Positions 1 to 12,218 of a DNA stretch of 64,000 bases are shown piece by piece. Numbering within the stretch: the first letter of the stretch is position 1; each line of letters starts with the position of its first letter. Location: positions 4,194,001-4,258,000 of the forward strand of contig CM034141.1 in assembly GCA_019914995.1 (NCBI GenBank). The letters run 5' to 3'. The DNA is from Acanthochlamys bracteata. Taxonomy: Eukaryota > Streptophyta > Magnoliopsida > Pandanales > Velloziaceae. A program made the translations under genes and the position numbers. The notes beneath the pieces were generated by a model. That model was given only the letters and a program-made list of their open reading frames with translations. It was not told the origin of the DNA and did not search any database.

Positions 1-432
1 TTTAGAAGTACTCTATATGCTACGGAAGAATACTTAGAAAGTTTGTTTGGAAGCACTGCTTTGATGGGTAAGTATATCATCACTTAATGGTTATGAGTAG
101 GTAAGCTCACGGTAGAGCGTAATCCAGGTCAAAGACTGCCCTCGAAACCAATCAACGATAGTGACCAATTTTTACGTAGCGTACATTCTCAAGTGGAATA
201 GGTTGCATGTGTGTTCCTGGTCTAAGTGTGAGTTTTGTTACCAACTTCCTTGGAGTATTAATGGGTTGCATTGGTTGTAATAGTGATATCATACAATGTC
301 CTTCTACGATATTGTTGGAATTATATCTACCTTGCTATCTTTCATGAAATTCATGCATGCAAGCATAGTAGGCCGTTCTGGTAGCTATCATAATTGATAA
401 CTTATGGTGCTCTGTTGGTTACATTTTTGCAG
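1..432 (+). other. Upstream part of the acetyltransferase locus, mostly intron
   Basis: This stretch precedes the first exon I can align to HAC proteins. Bases 1-67 are open in frame 1 and are followed by a good donor (GTAAGT at 68), but the encoded peptide is not one I know from HAC proteins. Its phase (one base left over) also does not match the phase-0 start of the exon at 433. It may be an alternative exon, an exon of something else, or chance. The rest, 68-432, looks like intron and ends in a T-rich tract and AG at 431-432. Confidence 0.4.
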
Positions 433-3400
433 AGTAGAGCTAAGGCTGAAAAGAATCAAGCGATGGAGCGGATTATGAATGAGAATTCTTGCCCATTATG
501 TGCTTTTGAGAAGCTTACATTTGATCCTCCTCCAATTTATTGCTCCCCATGCGGTGCACGTATCAAGCGCAATGCTCCGTATTACACCATAGGGAGTGGT
601 GATACTAGGCATTACTTCTGCCTTCCATGCTATAATCAAGCTCGTGGTGACACAATAGAAGTAGATGGTACTGCCTATCCGAAAGCAAGGCTTGAGAAAA
701 AGAGAAACGATCAAGAAACTGAAGAACCAGTAATCTTTTTCTCTTTCTCCATTTGCATTATGCTTTATGTGTTATGTTTATCTGCAATGGGGGAGCTGAT
801 TCTGTTTTCTTTCTACCACTGTGGTAACTGATTTTGTCTATACTTTTCCTAGTGGGTTCAATGTGATAAATGTGAAGCATGGCAACATCAGATATGTGCT
901 CTTTTTAATGTAAGGAGAAATGATGGAGGACAGGCGGAATATACTTGTCCAAACTGCTATATAAAAGAAGTAGAGAGAGGAGAGCGTGCACCATTGCCTG
1001 AGTCTGCTGTTCTTGGTGCAAAAGATTTGCCTAGAACCATACTTAGCGATCACATAGAAGAAAGGCTTTTTAGAAGGTTAAAGCAAGAGAAAGAAGATAG
1101 AGCAAAGCATTTAGGCCAAGCAGTTGATGAGGTATTCTTTTTCAGACAAAGCTTCTTCTTTTTTCCGCTTTCTCTCGTAATTATATTATGTCAGTGTTTA
1201 AAGCCATCTAAAAGACAAGTGAGCTCTAAGAAAATGACAATTGTTTAATTACTATTAATTCTTCTTATTGGTGTGTCTTGTTAACATTTCTGAACCATTT
1301 AGCAAGGAAAAGCTTACAATCCAATTGCGTAAATTTACTGTGAAAGTAGACTTTCCTAATAGTTTCTTTATAAACCTTGATGTTGATAATATCTCTCTGC
1401 ACTCTTTAAATTCCTCAAAGAAAATGCTTCTTCTCTTTTGTTTCTGGACCGATATATGTAACATAGATTTAACATGAATCTTAATGTTCTTGGTGTGGTT
1501 TAAGGATCATAGATCAATTGGGTATACCAAGGAGCCATTTGAGCTGCTAGGCATATACCTATTTGCTCTGGAAGTTGGCAGATTTAATCAACTGCTCACA
1601 GCATAGTTTTTTGATAAATTTCACTTGTGCACAGTTCTTCAGGAAGTATATTATTTGTAGTAAGAATTGGCTTTGGCTCCTTTGCATCAGACTTCATCAT
1701 TTAGTCTTTTTTGTATTTTATGTGCACATCTTATCCTTTCGATTATTGAGGCAGTGATTTGGTGAATTTACCTGCTGTAGAGATCCCTATTTTTAGATAA
1801 TATATCGGTAATTGTTTGTTTGTTAAAACAAAATCTCCTTGAGTTCATGTGTTCTGATACTCTAAAAGTTGCGGGATCCTTTTCCACTTTAAGTTCTAGT
1901 ACTTGCAAGAGTTCTGAGATGTACTTTGTTTGAGTTTCATATTAATGAATGTTGCTCTTTAAACATCAGGTACCTGGTGCCGAGGGTCTTGTTGTGAGAG
2001 TGGTTTCTTCAGTTGACAAAAAACTGGAGGTGAAACCGAGGTTTTTGGAGATTTTTCAGGAACAGAATTACCCTACAGAATTTCCCTACAAATCAAAGGT
2101 ACGAAAAATTTTTAGTATACACTTTCTGATATATACCAATACATGATCATTGGGATGACCACCTCCTGCAAGTAAGTCTATAATTTCTGCTAAATTCTGA
2201 TCACTTAAAAATGTGATCTCATTTTAGCCTACTTACATCTACAGGTTGTATTGCTCTTTCAAAAGATCGAGGGTGTAGAAGTTTGCCTCTTTGGCATGTA
2301 CGTCCAAGAGTTCGGATCAGAATGTCAATTTCCAAATCAACGTCGAGTTTATCTCTCATATTTGGACTCTGTCAAGTACTTCAGGCCTGAAATAAAAACT
2401 GTTACAGGAGAAGCTCTCCGCACCTTTGTTTACCATGAAATTTTGGTAAGGCACACGTCTTTTTGCTGTTGATTGTGGTTGTTATAGTTGCTGATAACAG
2501 ACATTTTATTAAACTGAAATGTATATTGGAAATTTCTATCAGACTGATGGTTATTTCCTATGCCAACTCTTATTAGATTGGTTATCTGGATTATTGTAAA
2601 CGAAGGGGTTTTACTAGTTGCTATATTTGGGCTTGCCCTCCTTTAAAGGGTGAAGACTACATTTTGTATTGCCATCCTGAAATACAGAAGACTCCAAAGT
2701 CGGACAAACTCCGGGAGTGGTGAGTTCTATCGTGCTTAAGAAGTGTAAATTTCCTAATACATGGTTTCTCTTATATCAGCTAACTTGTATGTTGCCATTT
2801 ATTTTCTGTAGGTACTTGTCGATGCTTCGTAAAGCTGGCAATGAGAATATTGTTGTGGATTTGACAAATTTATATGATCATTTCTTTGTGACCATGGGTG
2901 AGTGCAAAGCTAAGGTGACTGCAGCTCGGTTACCTTATTTTGATGGTGATTATTGGCCGGGTGCGGCCGAGGATATGATCAATCAACTTCAACAAGAAGA
3001 GGATGGCAAAAACAAGCTAAAGAAAGGAAAAACACAAAAGATTCTAACAAAACGGGCCCTCAAAGCTGCTGGTCATACTGATCTTTCTGGCAATGCTTCT
3101 AAGGATGCTCTTTTAATGCAAAAGGTTACCTAACAAGACTCAATCATCATCATCTTCTTCTTCTTGCTAGGTGGTTAATATTCGAAACAGATGACAATTT
3201 TCATGCTTGAGTAAAATGATAATTTTAGTAATGTGGATTCAATTTTTGAAAGTTGAATCCGTTCTTTAAGTATGACTATTTTGGCATGTGCGATATGTAG
3301 GCTTTTCTGTTGTATTTAAATTAAATGCAGTTTATTGCTGTTTCTAATGCCTGTTGTTTATGTCATTAGCTTATACATTTGATTGGTTAGTTGATCTCGT

Positions 3401-6400
3401 TTTTTCCTGATTTGAGATTACTTATTGGTGCAGCTTGGTGAAACTATCTATCCCATGAAGGAAGATTTTATTATGGTGCATTTGCAGCATGCCTGCACAC
3501 ATTGCTGTTTACTTATGACATCCGGTACACGATGGGTTTGCAAGCAGTGCAAGAACTTTCAGCTATGCGATAGGCAAGTTTATTTCAAAACACTTTTATG
3601 GTTTTCATTAAGGCTTGTTGATACAACAATTTCTTGAAAGTTAAAAAGCACTTTGTGGAGATAAGAGTCACATACTCCGAAGGTGTCATACTGTCATGTC
3701 ACTATCTCCCTTTTGTTGAAGACGTATACCTTAAAGAGCATGTTACCCTCATAGCCTGACAGATTAGTTTTGTATGATGTAGTGTGATAAATCAATTTAT
3801 AAATTTCTGTGACGATGTATTTAGTAACTAAAGCCTAGTAATCTGTGTTTTCTACTTCTTGTTTTGTTATGAAATGACAGCTTCCTCTCGCCTTGTTGGC
3901 TACATCTTTTTCTGAGGTCGGCCTGAAATGTGTTATAAGTGTGAGCCGTTAACGTGGAAGGTCTGGCTTTTATTAGTAGTTCATCAATGCTTCAAAATGG
4001 CGTTGCCAGTTTAACCAAAAAGAGTATGACCATAGTTATATTAGTGGAAGAACAAATATAAATAGTATTTGGTCCAGGTTGCCTATCTTTGAAGGACTAC
4101 TTTGCCTATTGCATGTTTAGGTGACCAACTTAAATCATTAACCTTATACTTCATTGACTAGTTTACAAATCATGGCAACCATCCTTTTAAGTAATTTTAG
4201 CCTGGTTTCTTCCTTGATTCATGTGCTCAAAAGGGGTCTAAGGGATATCAGTAGCGGTAGTGAATCTACATTCCACAATGCCTGTGGTGCACTTGTTACA
4301 ATGTGGAAGCAGCATTGTGGACGATATAATACTAGATGTTCTCGACCAGTATAAGCTGTAGGAATTTACCCATTCTGTATTTCGTCTTGTTCAATCTATT
4401 AGGATAACAGCAGTGTCATCTCCATCCGCTTGTATCATAAAACTTAAGTCGTAGAGTAACTGAATTATTCAGTGTTATGATTCTGAAGAATAAATATGAT
4501 GATCTGGTATGAAATAAGTAGCATTTTGGCAGTTTCCACAATGAATATGCTAAACTGTTTCCTCGTCTTCCAAGGCTGCAAGTTTTCTGGTATTCTTTGC
4601 AGAGTCATTTTACAAATCTTATTGCATGAACAATACTGAACCTTTGACAAGAATTGCTTACTGCCTCAAGTTGTTTGGTCAGTATCGTATGTGAGCATAT
4701 GCGATAGTTTATTTTAGATCAGGGCTAAAAGTGCTTTTTGCTATGTTCTAATTGACTGTGTTGCTTACATGATTGGAAGACAAACTTCATTCCCTGTTGG
4801 ATGAACTGGGAACAAAATGTTTCTGTCTGGTTACTGCTCAGTTTTTGTGCCCATTCTCTACAGGCACAGATACTGGCGACATGCTGGCAACTAATACAAA
4901 GATAATTCACTGATAGTTCTTATGTGTTAAACACAAAAGTGCCAAGGAATGTGGTACTACTAAACATGTTTCTTCTTGTTTCTGGGATTGTGGATCTTGA
5001 ATGCTGATCTATTTTTAAAGCTTTAGTCTTGATCAGTTACCTTTCATTTCTTAATGCATGTTGTCATATGTCTCATTCTAATATTTGCATCTAAATTACC
5101 TTTGCAGATGCCATGATGTAGAACAAAGACTCGAAGAAAGAGACAGACACCCTCCTAACAGTAGAGATAAACATGTGCTTTTCCCGGTGAGTCTTATGAA
5201 CTTTGGATTTAGGAATTTGTGTGTATATTCCCAGTGGTTGCTGAAATAATAAAACCATGTTCAGATTGGAATCACTGATGTGCCAGTAGACACCAAGGAT
5301 AAAGATGAGATTTTAGAGAGTGAATTTTTTGATACAAGGCAGGCTTTCCTTAGCCTTTGTCAGGGAAATCATTATCAGTATGATACCCTACGACGTGCTA
5401 AACATTCTTCAATGATGGTCTTGTATCATCTTCACAATCCAACTGCACCTGCCTTTGTGACTACGTGCATTGTGTGTCGCCATGATATTGAAACTGGCCA
5501 AGGATGGCGTTGTGAAGTTTGTCCAGATTATGATGTATGCAATGCTTGCTATCAGAATGGTGGTGTAACCCATCCGCATAAGTTAACTAATCACCCATCT
5601 ACTGCTGAGCGTGATGCACAAAATAAAGAAGCTCGGCAACAACGTGTTCTTCAGGTGATTTTACTATACACAGCAAAACTTCCTCGCTTCGTCTTGTTTA
5701 AACTTCTACATTTAGTGAAATGCACAGTTCACTTGTAGAAACAGAAATCAGATTTTTCTGTTGTAACTCTTAGATATTTTATAGGTATATATCTTTCTGC
5801 TTTGGTGAGTGGTCGAAATTTAGGTAAATTTCAGTTGATAACTCAATCTTAGCCAGGGTTTTAGCAAGTTAGGATGCTAATAACACTTTGCTGCTAACTA
5901 CTTGACCTAATCATTCCAACCTTTCTTAATTAGTGATGATTGAAGTATGAAGTTTTAAGGTGACCAGCATAATAGCTAGCATTGTTTTGCTCTAAAGCGC
6001 CATTTACAACCAGAAAGAACTTCTAAATATTCATTGTAAGTTTTTTGTATGCGTTTACTTGTTCGAGGCACGATAGCCGACATTCAGTGTGCAAACTAGC
6101 TCAATGTTATTCTCTGTTCTAATGGATCTTCCATTATGTTAGTTTTGTGCGGACTATTTTTGGGGTTCAGCAATCTTCATAGCTGTCTTGTGATTTTTGT
6201 TTCATGAGCATGTTAATCAGTGAATCTCTCATTTGGATCGTTTTCCCCACTCATTTATCTTTTGTTTTCCTGCAGCTACGCAAAATGCTTGATCTTCTTG
6301 TGCATGCATCTCAGTGCCGCTCTCCTCAATGCCAGTATCCCAATTGTAGAAAAGTTAAGGGCCTTTTCCGTCATGGTTTCCAGTGCAAGATACGTGCTTC

Positions 6401-6691
6401 AGGAGGGTGTGTTCTGTGCAAGAAGATGTGGTATCTTCTCCAGCTTCATGCGCGAGCTTGCAAGAATCCAGGATGTTTTGTACCCCGTTGCAAGTGCGTT
6501 CCTTCATTGCTGCCTCCTTCTATAGCTTATTTACGTAATGCTTGACACGTTAACAGTAATGTACTTTCTTTTGCAGGGATCTGAGAGAACATCTGAAAAG
6601 AATGCAGCAGCAGTCGGAATCGAGGCGTAGGGCTGCTGTCATGGAGATGATGAGGCAGCGAGCTGCAGAAGTTGCAGGGAATGCTGAGTGA
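433..6691 (+). CDS. HAC1-like: p300/CBP-type histone acetyltransferase, HAC family (3' part, 11 exons)
   Basis: Acetylates histone lysines in the nucleus as a transcriptional co-activator. Exons read as 433-729, 853-1131, 1970-2098, 2245-2445, 2577-2719, 2812-3124, 3434-3573, 5108-5186, 5265-5654, 6276-6493 and 6577-6691 (stop TGA). All phases agree and give 767 residues, about the C-terminal 45% of a HAC1-size protein. The start lies left of the window. Domains in order: PHD finger (about 18-150, with WVQCDKC), CBP-type HAT core (about 193-470), ZZ finger (about 472-510), second ZZ finger (about 590-640), TAZ finger (about 658-745). Residues matching the p300 active site are kept: Asp in SYLDS, Trp in IWACPP, Tyr in EWYLS. 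The protein ends in an Arg/Met-rich helix. No frameshift or stop interrupts the exons. The HAC family call is very secure; which paralogue it is cannot be told. Confidence 0.96.
3574..5107 (+). other. GC-AG intron in the HAC gene
   Basis: The exon ending at 3573 is followed by GCAAGT rather than GTAAGT. Splicing at this GC donor and the TTTGCAG acceptor at 5101-5107 joins the two halves of an Arg codon and restores the ZZ finger as CDR-CHDVEQ. That agrees with the family pattern of CDKCY or similar. No GT donor nearby keeps the frame. At about 1.5 kb it is the longest intron in this part of the gene, and I see nothing else coding in it. Confidence 0.8.
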
Positions 6692-7504
6692 TATATTTGT
6701 ACAGCTAGGATGCCTTTTCACATGTGGAGGCGTAGAAGAAGGCTACTTTTGCCAATCCAGCCCGATGAAACTGGATGATGGAAGAGGCAACCGAGGGCTT
6801 GATGCCTAGGGCTGCTTAGGGTACAAGAGGCTGATGATTAGGTACTGAGAAAAGTCGGTCTTTCACCTACCTGTTCTCCACGATGAAGCAATTGCTATCT
6901 GATACGCCGTGATGCTAACAGCTGCAAGCACAAATATAGAGGGGAGAAGGTTTATAGATGAATTTTGACCCGTCTTAAGCTTATTCTTTAATTTATCTTG
7001 TATCTAATTGCTACCCAAACATAGGTGGCATGACATAGGGGGGATCTAATTTAGCATTGCTAGAGGGAATTCAGGTTAACAATCGGGAAAAGGACAAAGA
7101 GGGAAATTAGGTGGGTTCGTTTTGTCCTCCATTCTTTACTTTCTTTTCCAACATGCTTATCATATGGGAGCAAGAACCGTTTCATTTCTTCCTCCCTTCC
7201 CCATGTGTAAGTACAGTCTTCTGTGAAATATAAAGGTAATAGAAGTCTGGATTTTTTTCCTTGTACAAATGTTTTATACATGATTTCCACTATGAAGTGG
7301 TTGATCCTACTGATTTCAGATGTGCAGCAATGCAATTACAAAAGGCAAGATAATGGTGAATGCTCCAGCTTTTTATTTTTGTTCTGTGAAAACCTTCTGT
7401 GTAAGTGTATTTGTTCGTGATTTAATGATTTGTACATATGAAAATGCAGCATTAGTTTTTAGGTTGTTCTGAAGAATAGTATTTGCATATTTTATGAAAC
7501 CTAA
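6692..7504 (+). other. HAC 3' UTR and downstream flank
   Basis: Non-coding sequence directly after the HAC stop. It probably holds the 3' UTR. AT-rich stretches near 6980-7010 and 7220-7240 could carry the poly(A) signal, but none is decisive. Short open frames on both strands here resemble no known protein. Confidence 0.5.
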
Positions 7505-7757
7505 GGGGCGTTTGGGATTACTTATGAAATAGAGTTTTTTTAAAATGGAGGATATTTTTATTTTTTTTGAAAAATAAATTTTATTTTTTTATTTTCAAAA
7601 AAATAATAAAAATATATAATAAAAAAATTTCAGTAGAATTTTTTTATATTTTTTAAATTTTTAAATAAATTTTTTATATATTTATAAAATATATATTAAA
7701 AATGTGAAATAAAAAAAAATTAAAAATAGTTTTCTATAAGCTGCACCAAATGCACCC
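7505..7757 (+). mobile_element. Family A short inverted-repeat element (MITE)
   Basis: Starts GGGGCGTTTGGGATTACTTA and ends CCAAATGCACCC, an imperfect terminal inverted repeat. It has a very AT-rich, non-coding 253-bp core. The same core recurs at least nine times in the window. Flanks are TAA on the left and TAT on the right, a near match to a 3-bp target duplication. The structure fits a non-autonomous DNA transposon of the Tourist/Harbinger kind. Confidence 0.8.
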
Positions 7758-9130
7758 TATAGATCTCTTTAGTTTTCAGTTTTCCTTTGTTCAACAACTT
7801 GAGTGGACCTTTTTCTTTATATCGGGACATGTTCAAGATATCTTTCATTTGCTAGCAAGAAATTTCAGTACCAAATACTTTGAAGTGCTAGCAGGTTCAA
7901 AGTCATGATGAGTATCTCGAAAGGTAATCCAACTGTTTAATGGTTGATTTTTTCACAGCACAATAAGAGTTATGCGCTTTTGAAGGTCCTATGTAAATGT
8001 AAGCCCCCCAAAAGTGAGCGTTTTAGAAAATTGATCATTTGAACGCAACCCTTGATCCTTTGCTGGTTAGAACAATTTTATCAAGTTAACTATGGAAATT
8101 TTCTTTCGTCTTGTTTCGTACTTAGTAGCTACGGAGTTGCTAATAGCAACAGAGCAAGCTATCTCAGTGCCACTGAACTGATATTTCATGAACCGAGCAG
8201 CCCAAGGGAAACTGCTAATAATTAAGGACCTGTATGCTTGAAAACGTTTCATTTCTTCTGTTGGAGTTCCATTTTCTGTTTGAATTCTTATTTATGGAGT
8301 TTGTTGTAAATGGATAGATCGATGAAGTTCCATTTTCCCGCTCGTTGCATTTGGTAAAATTCTTCTGGCAAGACGCTCTTATACAATTCTTACCAGTAAA
8401 TAAACATTATTATCTCAAAACAATGATCTAAGGTTTAGTGAAGACATTAATAAAAATTTTGGTTCCCACCGGAATACGGAAGTTGAAAAGGGCAAATAAG
8501 AAAGAATAAGGTATAAATTCCGTATTACAAGAAGAAATTGGAAACCACAACTAAAGAAAAAATGCCAAAAAATAAAGGAGCTCTCTAACAAAAGACATAT
8601 CAACATTTTCAAAAAGGTTGCAAATGTTTTAAAGACACTCCCATAATGGTGACTTGCATGGACGAGAGAATCGTCAATTAATCCTTTGAATAGCATCATT
8701 GGAGGAGTTAAAATTTAATTTAGCATCTCAGACTTCTGCATAAGTTTAGATCAGAACATTAAAAACATGTACTCTCTCTATAAAAACTCTAAGGATAGAA
8801 CTTTTAAGGGGTTCTAAAGTACTCGGAATACAGCGACAACACTGACAGCTTTGAATGATACATCCGCATTCAAAATCTATCACACCAAAACAATTTGTCA
8901 AGCTTTTTAAGGTCGGGATAGATAAACTTATTCAACCAGCGTTGGTTGATATATACACCTAAAGTTTGACAATGAAATTCAAGTATTTGCCAAATCCTTG
9001 AAACCTGAACCGCATACTAATTGAGCATTCATGGCTTCAGTAAATACCTACAGAACTACCTGGTTTAGATCATCCAATTCTGCTGATGTAGAACTTACTC
9101 CATATATACTTTAAAATATCCGTCGTCTAA
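7758..9130. other. Spacer without recognisable gene
   Basis: AT-rich sequence between two MITEs. The longest open frame (8415-8699, minus) is rich in Phe and Leu, as expected of low-complexity DNA, and matches nothing I recognise. Nothing further is supported. Confidence 0.6.
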
Positions 9131-9708
9131 CTAACTATTTGGATATGAAAATAATAAATAAAAATAATATAGAGTAAAGAGTAATTATTTGCTCTCATTT
9201 TATTTGGATACATTAATAAGAATCATGAAAAATAAAAACTTACTCTTATTTGGATAAAAGAGTAACGTGAGGAGTAAATGAAATAATTTTCTAAACTGAA
9301 ATATCCTTATTAGAGTTTGAAAATTGTAGAAGTTTATATCATACTATGAGGAGTAGAGTTGAGTTAAAGAAAAGAGATTGATTTTTAATATCTTTTATTA
9401 ATGAAATTTAGTTAGTTGGTTAGTTAGGAGAAAAATTGATATAATCATGAAAATGAGATAGAATATATATAAAAATCGCAATTTTTTTTTTAATTTATCA
9501 TGAACATAAAAGACATTTACATCTCTGAATTACTCTCTCTCGGTTAGATTTCAGTATAGAGTGTAATCAATTATTCTTCATATAAGAACCATAAAGAGAA
9601 TTTTTATTCTATATTATTCTTATAAAAAACTTACAAATAAAAATAAAAGAGAGTAATCAATTGTTTTACTATTTTTTACTCTTATTTACTCTTAATTCAA
9701 ACACATTG
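9131..9708. mobile_element. Family B short inverted-repeat element (Tourist-like MITE)
   Basis: A 578-bp AT-rich element with ends CTAACTATTTGGATATGA and the complement of CAATGTGTTTGAATTAAGAG. It is flanked on both sides by TAA (9128-9130 and 9709-9711). Internal motifs such as runs of AGAGTAA are shared loosely with the other family B copies. It has no coding capacity. The TWA target duplication and GTTTGGAT-type end point to PIF/Harbinger. Confidence 0.75.
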
Positions 9709-10430
9709 TAAGCTTCAGCTTCAAGGCAAATGAACCTATACAAAGAATGACAATGAAAATGCTAGAAAAACTAAAATAACAAAAACCTAACAAAATGGTT
9801 GTCAAATTTCATTTTTCAATATTAATACTTATGGTTAGAACAATCAACCTAAAAAAAAACTCAAATCACATATATATATATATATATGAGAGATAAAGGC
9901 ACTCTCTTTTTAGGGGTACTTTCTGACACTTCTTTTTCGGTTTATGGTCGGAGTGACCTCCAAATTCAATCTCCACAGTTGGATATGTTAGAAACATATT
10001 TATAAAATTTCAGCTCAATCGGATTACGAATTCACGTCCATCCGGTCACTTAGTCAATATGACAGAAATGATACAATATATATTTTAAAGTTTTTTTACT
10101 TTGTGATATTGTGTCTAAATTTGAATCGTCTGATCGTGAATCTAATAGTACATATGTTTTATGAAAGGTCGTAAAGAGTAGCACAAGGTCATAGAATTTA
10201 ATTACTAATAAATATTATGATTTCTTTCAAAAGTGTGTTGTAGTCTAACTAGTAAGGATAACGTAGAAAATAGGGGTCATGTGAGTCGCCATTTACCCCA
10301 TTGGAGTTCCATGGTTCCTGGGTAGAAAAGGGACCTTTCCTGCTTTATTTAATTGAATGAGTTCAAATTTCAATGAGAGAATTTATTTTAGGATTTTTAA
10401 AACTTTCATATGGTCATAATAGATCGCAAT
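9709..10430. other. Spacer with a TA microsatellite
   Basis: Contains a short (TA)n run at about 9869-9887 and otherwise unassigned sequence. The part around 9890-10080 has mixed composition and could belong to an old dispersed repeat, but no ends can be placed. Confidence 0.5.
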
Positions 10431-10860
10431 CAAGTTGCACTTGGGTTTGATATGGATTCATCCAGGGCGATCTGTGAGTCGCACTTGATCACATATAGTC
10501 GCATTCGAATCTAATATGGTTGTATTTAGTGTGATCAAATGCATCTGCATGCGATCCGGGTGGCATTTGGATCTAATATGATTGCAACCCATTGCAACGA
10601 AAGTACGAAGTGCGAGTCCTGTTGGTCGCCTTAGGCTGCATATAGTTGTATTCAGGTCGCACTTGAGTCTAATACAATTGCATCTAGTATGATAAAGTGC
10701 GACCGTGTGCAACCCACTATAACTTGGTGCGACTCGTGTTGATCGCTTTCGGTCGCACTGGATCAACTTGGATATAGTCGTATTAAAAGAGTGCGATTCA
10801 AGCGCGACTACGTGCGATTGGGTGTTAGCTCCGAGTGCGATCAATCCGACTACCGCAACA
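10431..10860. repeat. Degenerate GTCGCAC-rich tandem repeat
   Basis: The motif GCAYTTGRRTCTAATAY and variants start at about 10437, 10481, 10563, 10659 and 10756. The later units are about 96-97 bp apart and the earlier ones shorter. Between them, GTGCGAC/GTCGCAC, TTGCAACCCA and TGATCG recur in varied order. The tract is clearly richer in CG and GATC than its AT-rich surroundings. An open frame on the minus strand covers it only because stops are rare in the repeat. Confidence 0.65.
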
Positions 10861-12218
10861 GTAATGTAAAATTATGCATTTGCCTCTAAATAGAATCCAA
10901 AACTATAGATATCAACTTCACGCACAAGGCCCGTTAGATTTGCGATAAGATAGTTTGGATTGAGGCACAAGGCACCGCGCATAATTGACGATGTGCTCTA
11001 TCTTGCCTCTACGTACATATCTCAATCGCGTTCCTCTTATCCAGGAATTCATATTACATGCATTACCAGAGTCCGGAGAAGAAGCTTACTTGCTACAAGA
11101 AAAATTTATCACCTCCGGATAAAAAAAGGGCATTAGTCAAGGTTTTAGGGAAATGCAAGCTCCTGTAACCCATAAGGTAAAAAACTTGAATGTATTAATA
11201 AATGACATACATGGCCATGACCAATCATATGAATCTGATTTTGTGTTACTAACAATTCGACAATGATTTGAGAACGGTTATCGTGGAGGGCAATCCGACG
11301 GCTGTTATTGGTGCTGATCAACGAGTTTATAAGGTCAATATAAACTTTGTTCAAATTTTTAAATATCAATTTAAAAAGAAAAAATTCAAAAAGGTTCTCT
11401 TGTTTCTCTCTCCCTCTCTCCTCTCCGTTTCTCTTTCTCCTCCTGTCCTTCAATTAGTTTTTCTATTATTATCCAAAATTCTCCAAATTTGTTTTTCAGA
11501 CAAAGATTGTTCACAAGTTTCTCTCTTTATTTCTTTCTTTTGAATTTACCAGGTGTTGTTGGTCTCTGATTTTACCCCAAAAGTTTTGTTATGTTTTATT
11601 TCTGTTCATGATTATTGTCAGTTCTAAACTTTTAATCACCAAGGTTTCTTTTTTTCTTTCCTGGAATTTCTATTGTGAATCCCAAACACTATTTTTTTTA
11701 TTCATGCGTTGTTAATTGAATTGGACTGAGATACTGTCTTTCCTTAAAGGTGGGAACGAAAATATTTTTAGTTGTTCCTTTCCAATTTTGATTGGTAATT
11801 GAAATTTCTTTTTCGTTGTTTCCCTTGATTTGATCTTGTAATCGATTTCAAAAGCTTGTGATTTTTATTTTATTATTTTATTCTTTTTTATTGTTGGTAA
11901 AATTTTGATTTGCATGTCTTTTGAATCAGGATTTGTTCCTCTTGGTGCAGTGCTGGTTTGGTTTGTAGTTCTAGATTTTGGTTGAGTGAGAAGAAAATAT
12001 AACTGCAATTTTGGTACTTTATGTATGATTTCTTTTTTTCTTCTTATTTTTTTACTTTCTTTTTTCCTTTCTTTAATTGCATGCTCGTCTGTTTGTGGAC
12101 TTTGATTTTGATTCCCCGTTCCATATTGTTACTAGATAGACTGTGTGTTTGGTAATTTCTAATTTTCGGTTATGATCACCCAAATACTTCTTGCCATTTT
12201 GGCTGGATAGTTTTCCCG
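10861..12218 (+). promoter_or_regulatory. Upstream region and probable 5' UTR of the C2-GRAM gene
   Basis: Contains a pronounced CT-rich tract at about 11399-11450, the kind of pyrimidine patch common near plant transcription starts. T-rich sequence with possible splice signals follows (for example CAG-GTGTTG near 11550). A 5' UTR intron before the ATG at 12219 is therefore plausible. No TATA box can be chosen with confidence. Confidence 0.4.

Noticed and set aside
6220-6525. Second open frame over the TAZ exon of the HAC gene
   Set aside because: Alternative frame of a proven exon; the other frame carries the TAZ zinc-ligand pattern.
8415-8699. Stretch resembling a LINE 3' end on the minus strand
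   Set aside because: Only a vague likeness in word use, with no poly(A) tail, reverse-transcriptase motif or target duplication.
10458-10844. Minus-strand open frame of 128 codons
   Set aside because: Falls exactly on the degenerate GTCGCAC tandem repeat. The frame is open because the repeat lacks stops, and the peptide is repeat-like.
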